From an uncultured beta proteobacterium (lineage in GTDB: Bacteria > Pseudomonadota > Gammaproteobacteria > Burkholderiales > Burkholderiaceae_C): a DNA stretch of 55,265 nt. The notes below the pieces were generated by a model. That model saw only the letters and a program-made list of their open reading frames with translations. It had not been told where the DNA came from and did no database searches. Positions 54,763 through 55,265 of the stretch are shown here, one piece after another (the stretch's first letter is position 1; each line of letters opens with the position of its first letter). The translations under genes and the position numbers were made by a program. Location: NCBI GenBank assembly GCA_903822435.1, contig CAIJPE010000183.1, forward strand, positions 1 to 55,265. The letters are read 5' to 3'.

Positions 54763-55265
54763 ATGAAAGTCCTGGTGATCGGCGGCGGCGGGCGCGAGCA
54801 CGCCCTGGCCTGGAAGCTGGCGCAGAGCGAGCGCGTGCAAACGGTGTACGTGGCGCCTGGCAATGGCGGCACGGCGCTCGACCCTGTGCTGCGCAACGTG
54901 CCCCTGACCGACATGGCCGCGCTGGCCGACTTCGCCACGGCCGAGAAGGTTGCGTTGACGGTGGTGGGCCCCGAGGCGCCGCTGGCTGCGGGCATCGTCG
55001 ACCACTTCCGTGCCCGAGGTCTGCGCATCTTCGGCCCCACCCAGGCTGCCGCCCAGCTGGAAAGCTCCAAGGCCCATGCCAAGCAGTTCATGCAGCGCCA
55101 CGGCATCCCCACGGCGTTGTATGCCAGCTTCACCGAGGCCGCCCCTGCGCACGACCACATCGCCCGCCACGGCGCGCCCATCGTCGTCAAGGCCGACGGC
55201 CTGGCCGCTGGCAAGGGTGTGGTCGTGGCCCTGACCGAGGCCGAGGCGCACCAAGCCATCGACAC
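54763..55265 (+). CDS. purD: Phosphoribosylamine-glycine ligase, cut by window edge
   Basis: The visible 167 residues are the N-terminal and first ATP-grasp parts of GAR synthetase, the second step of purine synthesis: MKVLVIGGGGREHALAWKL, VAPGNGGTA, VVGPEAPLAAGIVDHFRARG, GPTQAAAQLESSKAHAKQFM and VVKADGLAAGKGVVVA. The C-terminal part lies beyond the window. It probably shares a transcript with yebC. Confidence 0.96.
   Translation, partial: MKVLVIGGGGREHALAWKLAQSERVQTVYVAPGNGGTALDPVLRNVPLTDMAALADFATAEKVALTVVGPEAPLAAGIVDHFRARGLRIFGPTQAAAQLESSKAHAKQFMQRHGIPTALYASFTEAAPAHDHIARHGAPIVVKADGLAAGKGVVVALTEAEAHQAID

Noticed and set aside
1..55265. tRNA or rRNA genes, CRISPR arrays, insertion sequences, phage genes
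   Set aside because: No cloverleaf with a TTC loop, repeat-spacer pattern, transposase or integrase was visible on either strand.

Overview
The window is high-GC DNA with tightly packed genes, many of them overlapping by 4 bases. The gene set suggests a betaproteobacterium of the Burkholderiales, close to the Rubrivivax/Leptothrix/Ideonella group. That placement is inference. It rests on the gene order glyA-nrdR-minor pilins-ribD-ribB-ribH-nusB, a RibB with a degenerate RibA-like tail, two PEP-CTERM proteins, a MipA-type porin, and DUF3016 and DUF808 proteins. I see no tRNA, rRNA, CRISPR array, insertion sequence or phage gene.

Left part (1-14.4 kb). A truncated Hanks-type Ser/Thr kinase and a class I aminotransferase read leftward. 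A rightward, translationally coupled run of eight genes (2906-14369) follows and is the most unusual part of the window. It encodes a class III aminotransferase fused to an acyl-ACP/CoA-reductase-like domain, an SCP2-like lipid carrier, an APC permease, a ferritin-like diiron protein with some resemblance to aldehyde-deformylating oxygenase, a fatty acid hydroxylase-family protein, a fatty acid desaturase, an RND/MMPL transporter fused to a LolA-like periplasmic domain, and a DUF1302-like outer membrane barrel. Together they look like a pathway that makes a fatty aldehyde or fatty amine, tailors its chain and moves the product across the envelope. The first gene carries one in-frame TGA at codon 43.

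Middle-left (14.4-26.6 kb). A long leftward run goes from a lytic transglycosylase through glyA, nrdR and six type IV minor pilin genes (fimT, pilE-like, fimU-like, pilW, pilX, pilV) to ribD, a PEP-CTERM protein, ribB, ribH and nusB. Riboflavin synthase (ribE) is absent from this cluster, and pilY1 is absent from the pilin block.

Middle (26.8-41.4 kb). This holds ubiD with a palindrome abutting its start codon, a flavin monooxygenase-like and GMC oxidoreductase pair, an ABC exporter, a YgiQ-type radical SAM protein, an exported ComEA-type helix-hairpin-helix protein with a histone-H1-like tail, an exported SGNH esterase with a PEP-CTERM anchor, a class V aminotransferase, DUF808, an FKBP isomerase and DUF3016.

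Right part (41.5-55.3 kb). This holds glnS, a MipA/OmpV porin, a LytS/LytTR-type two-component pair with a small membrane protein, DUF1499, a HerA-like ATPase, and a soluble sugar (sorbosone-type) dehydrogenase with its cytochrome c. A sigma-54-type promoter in front of the dehydrogenase faces a divergent AcoR-like sigma-54 activator. A helical-repeat protein, yebC and the start of purD close the window.
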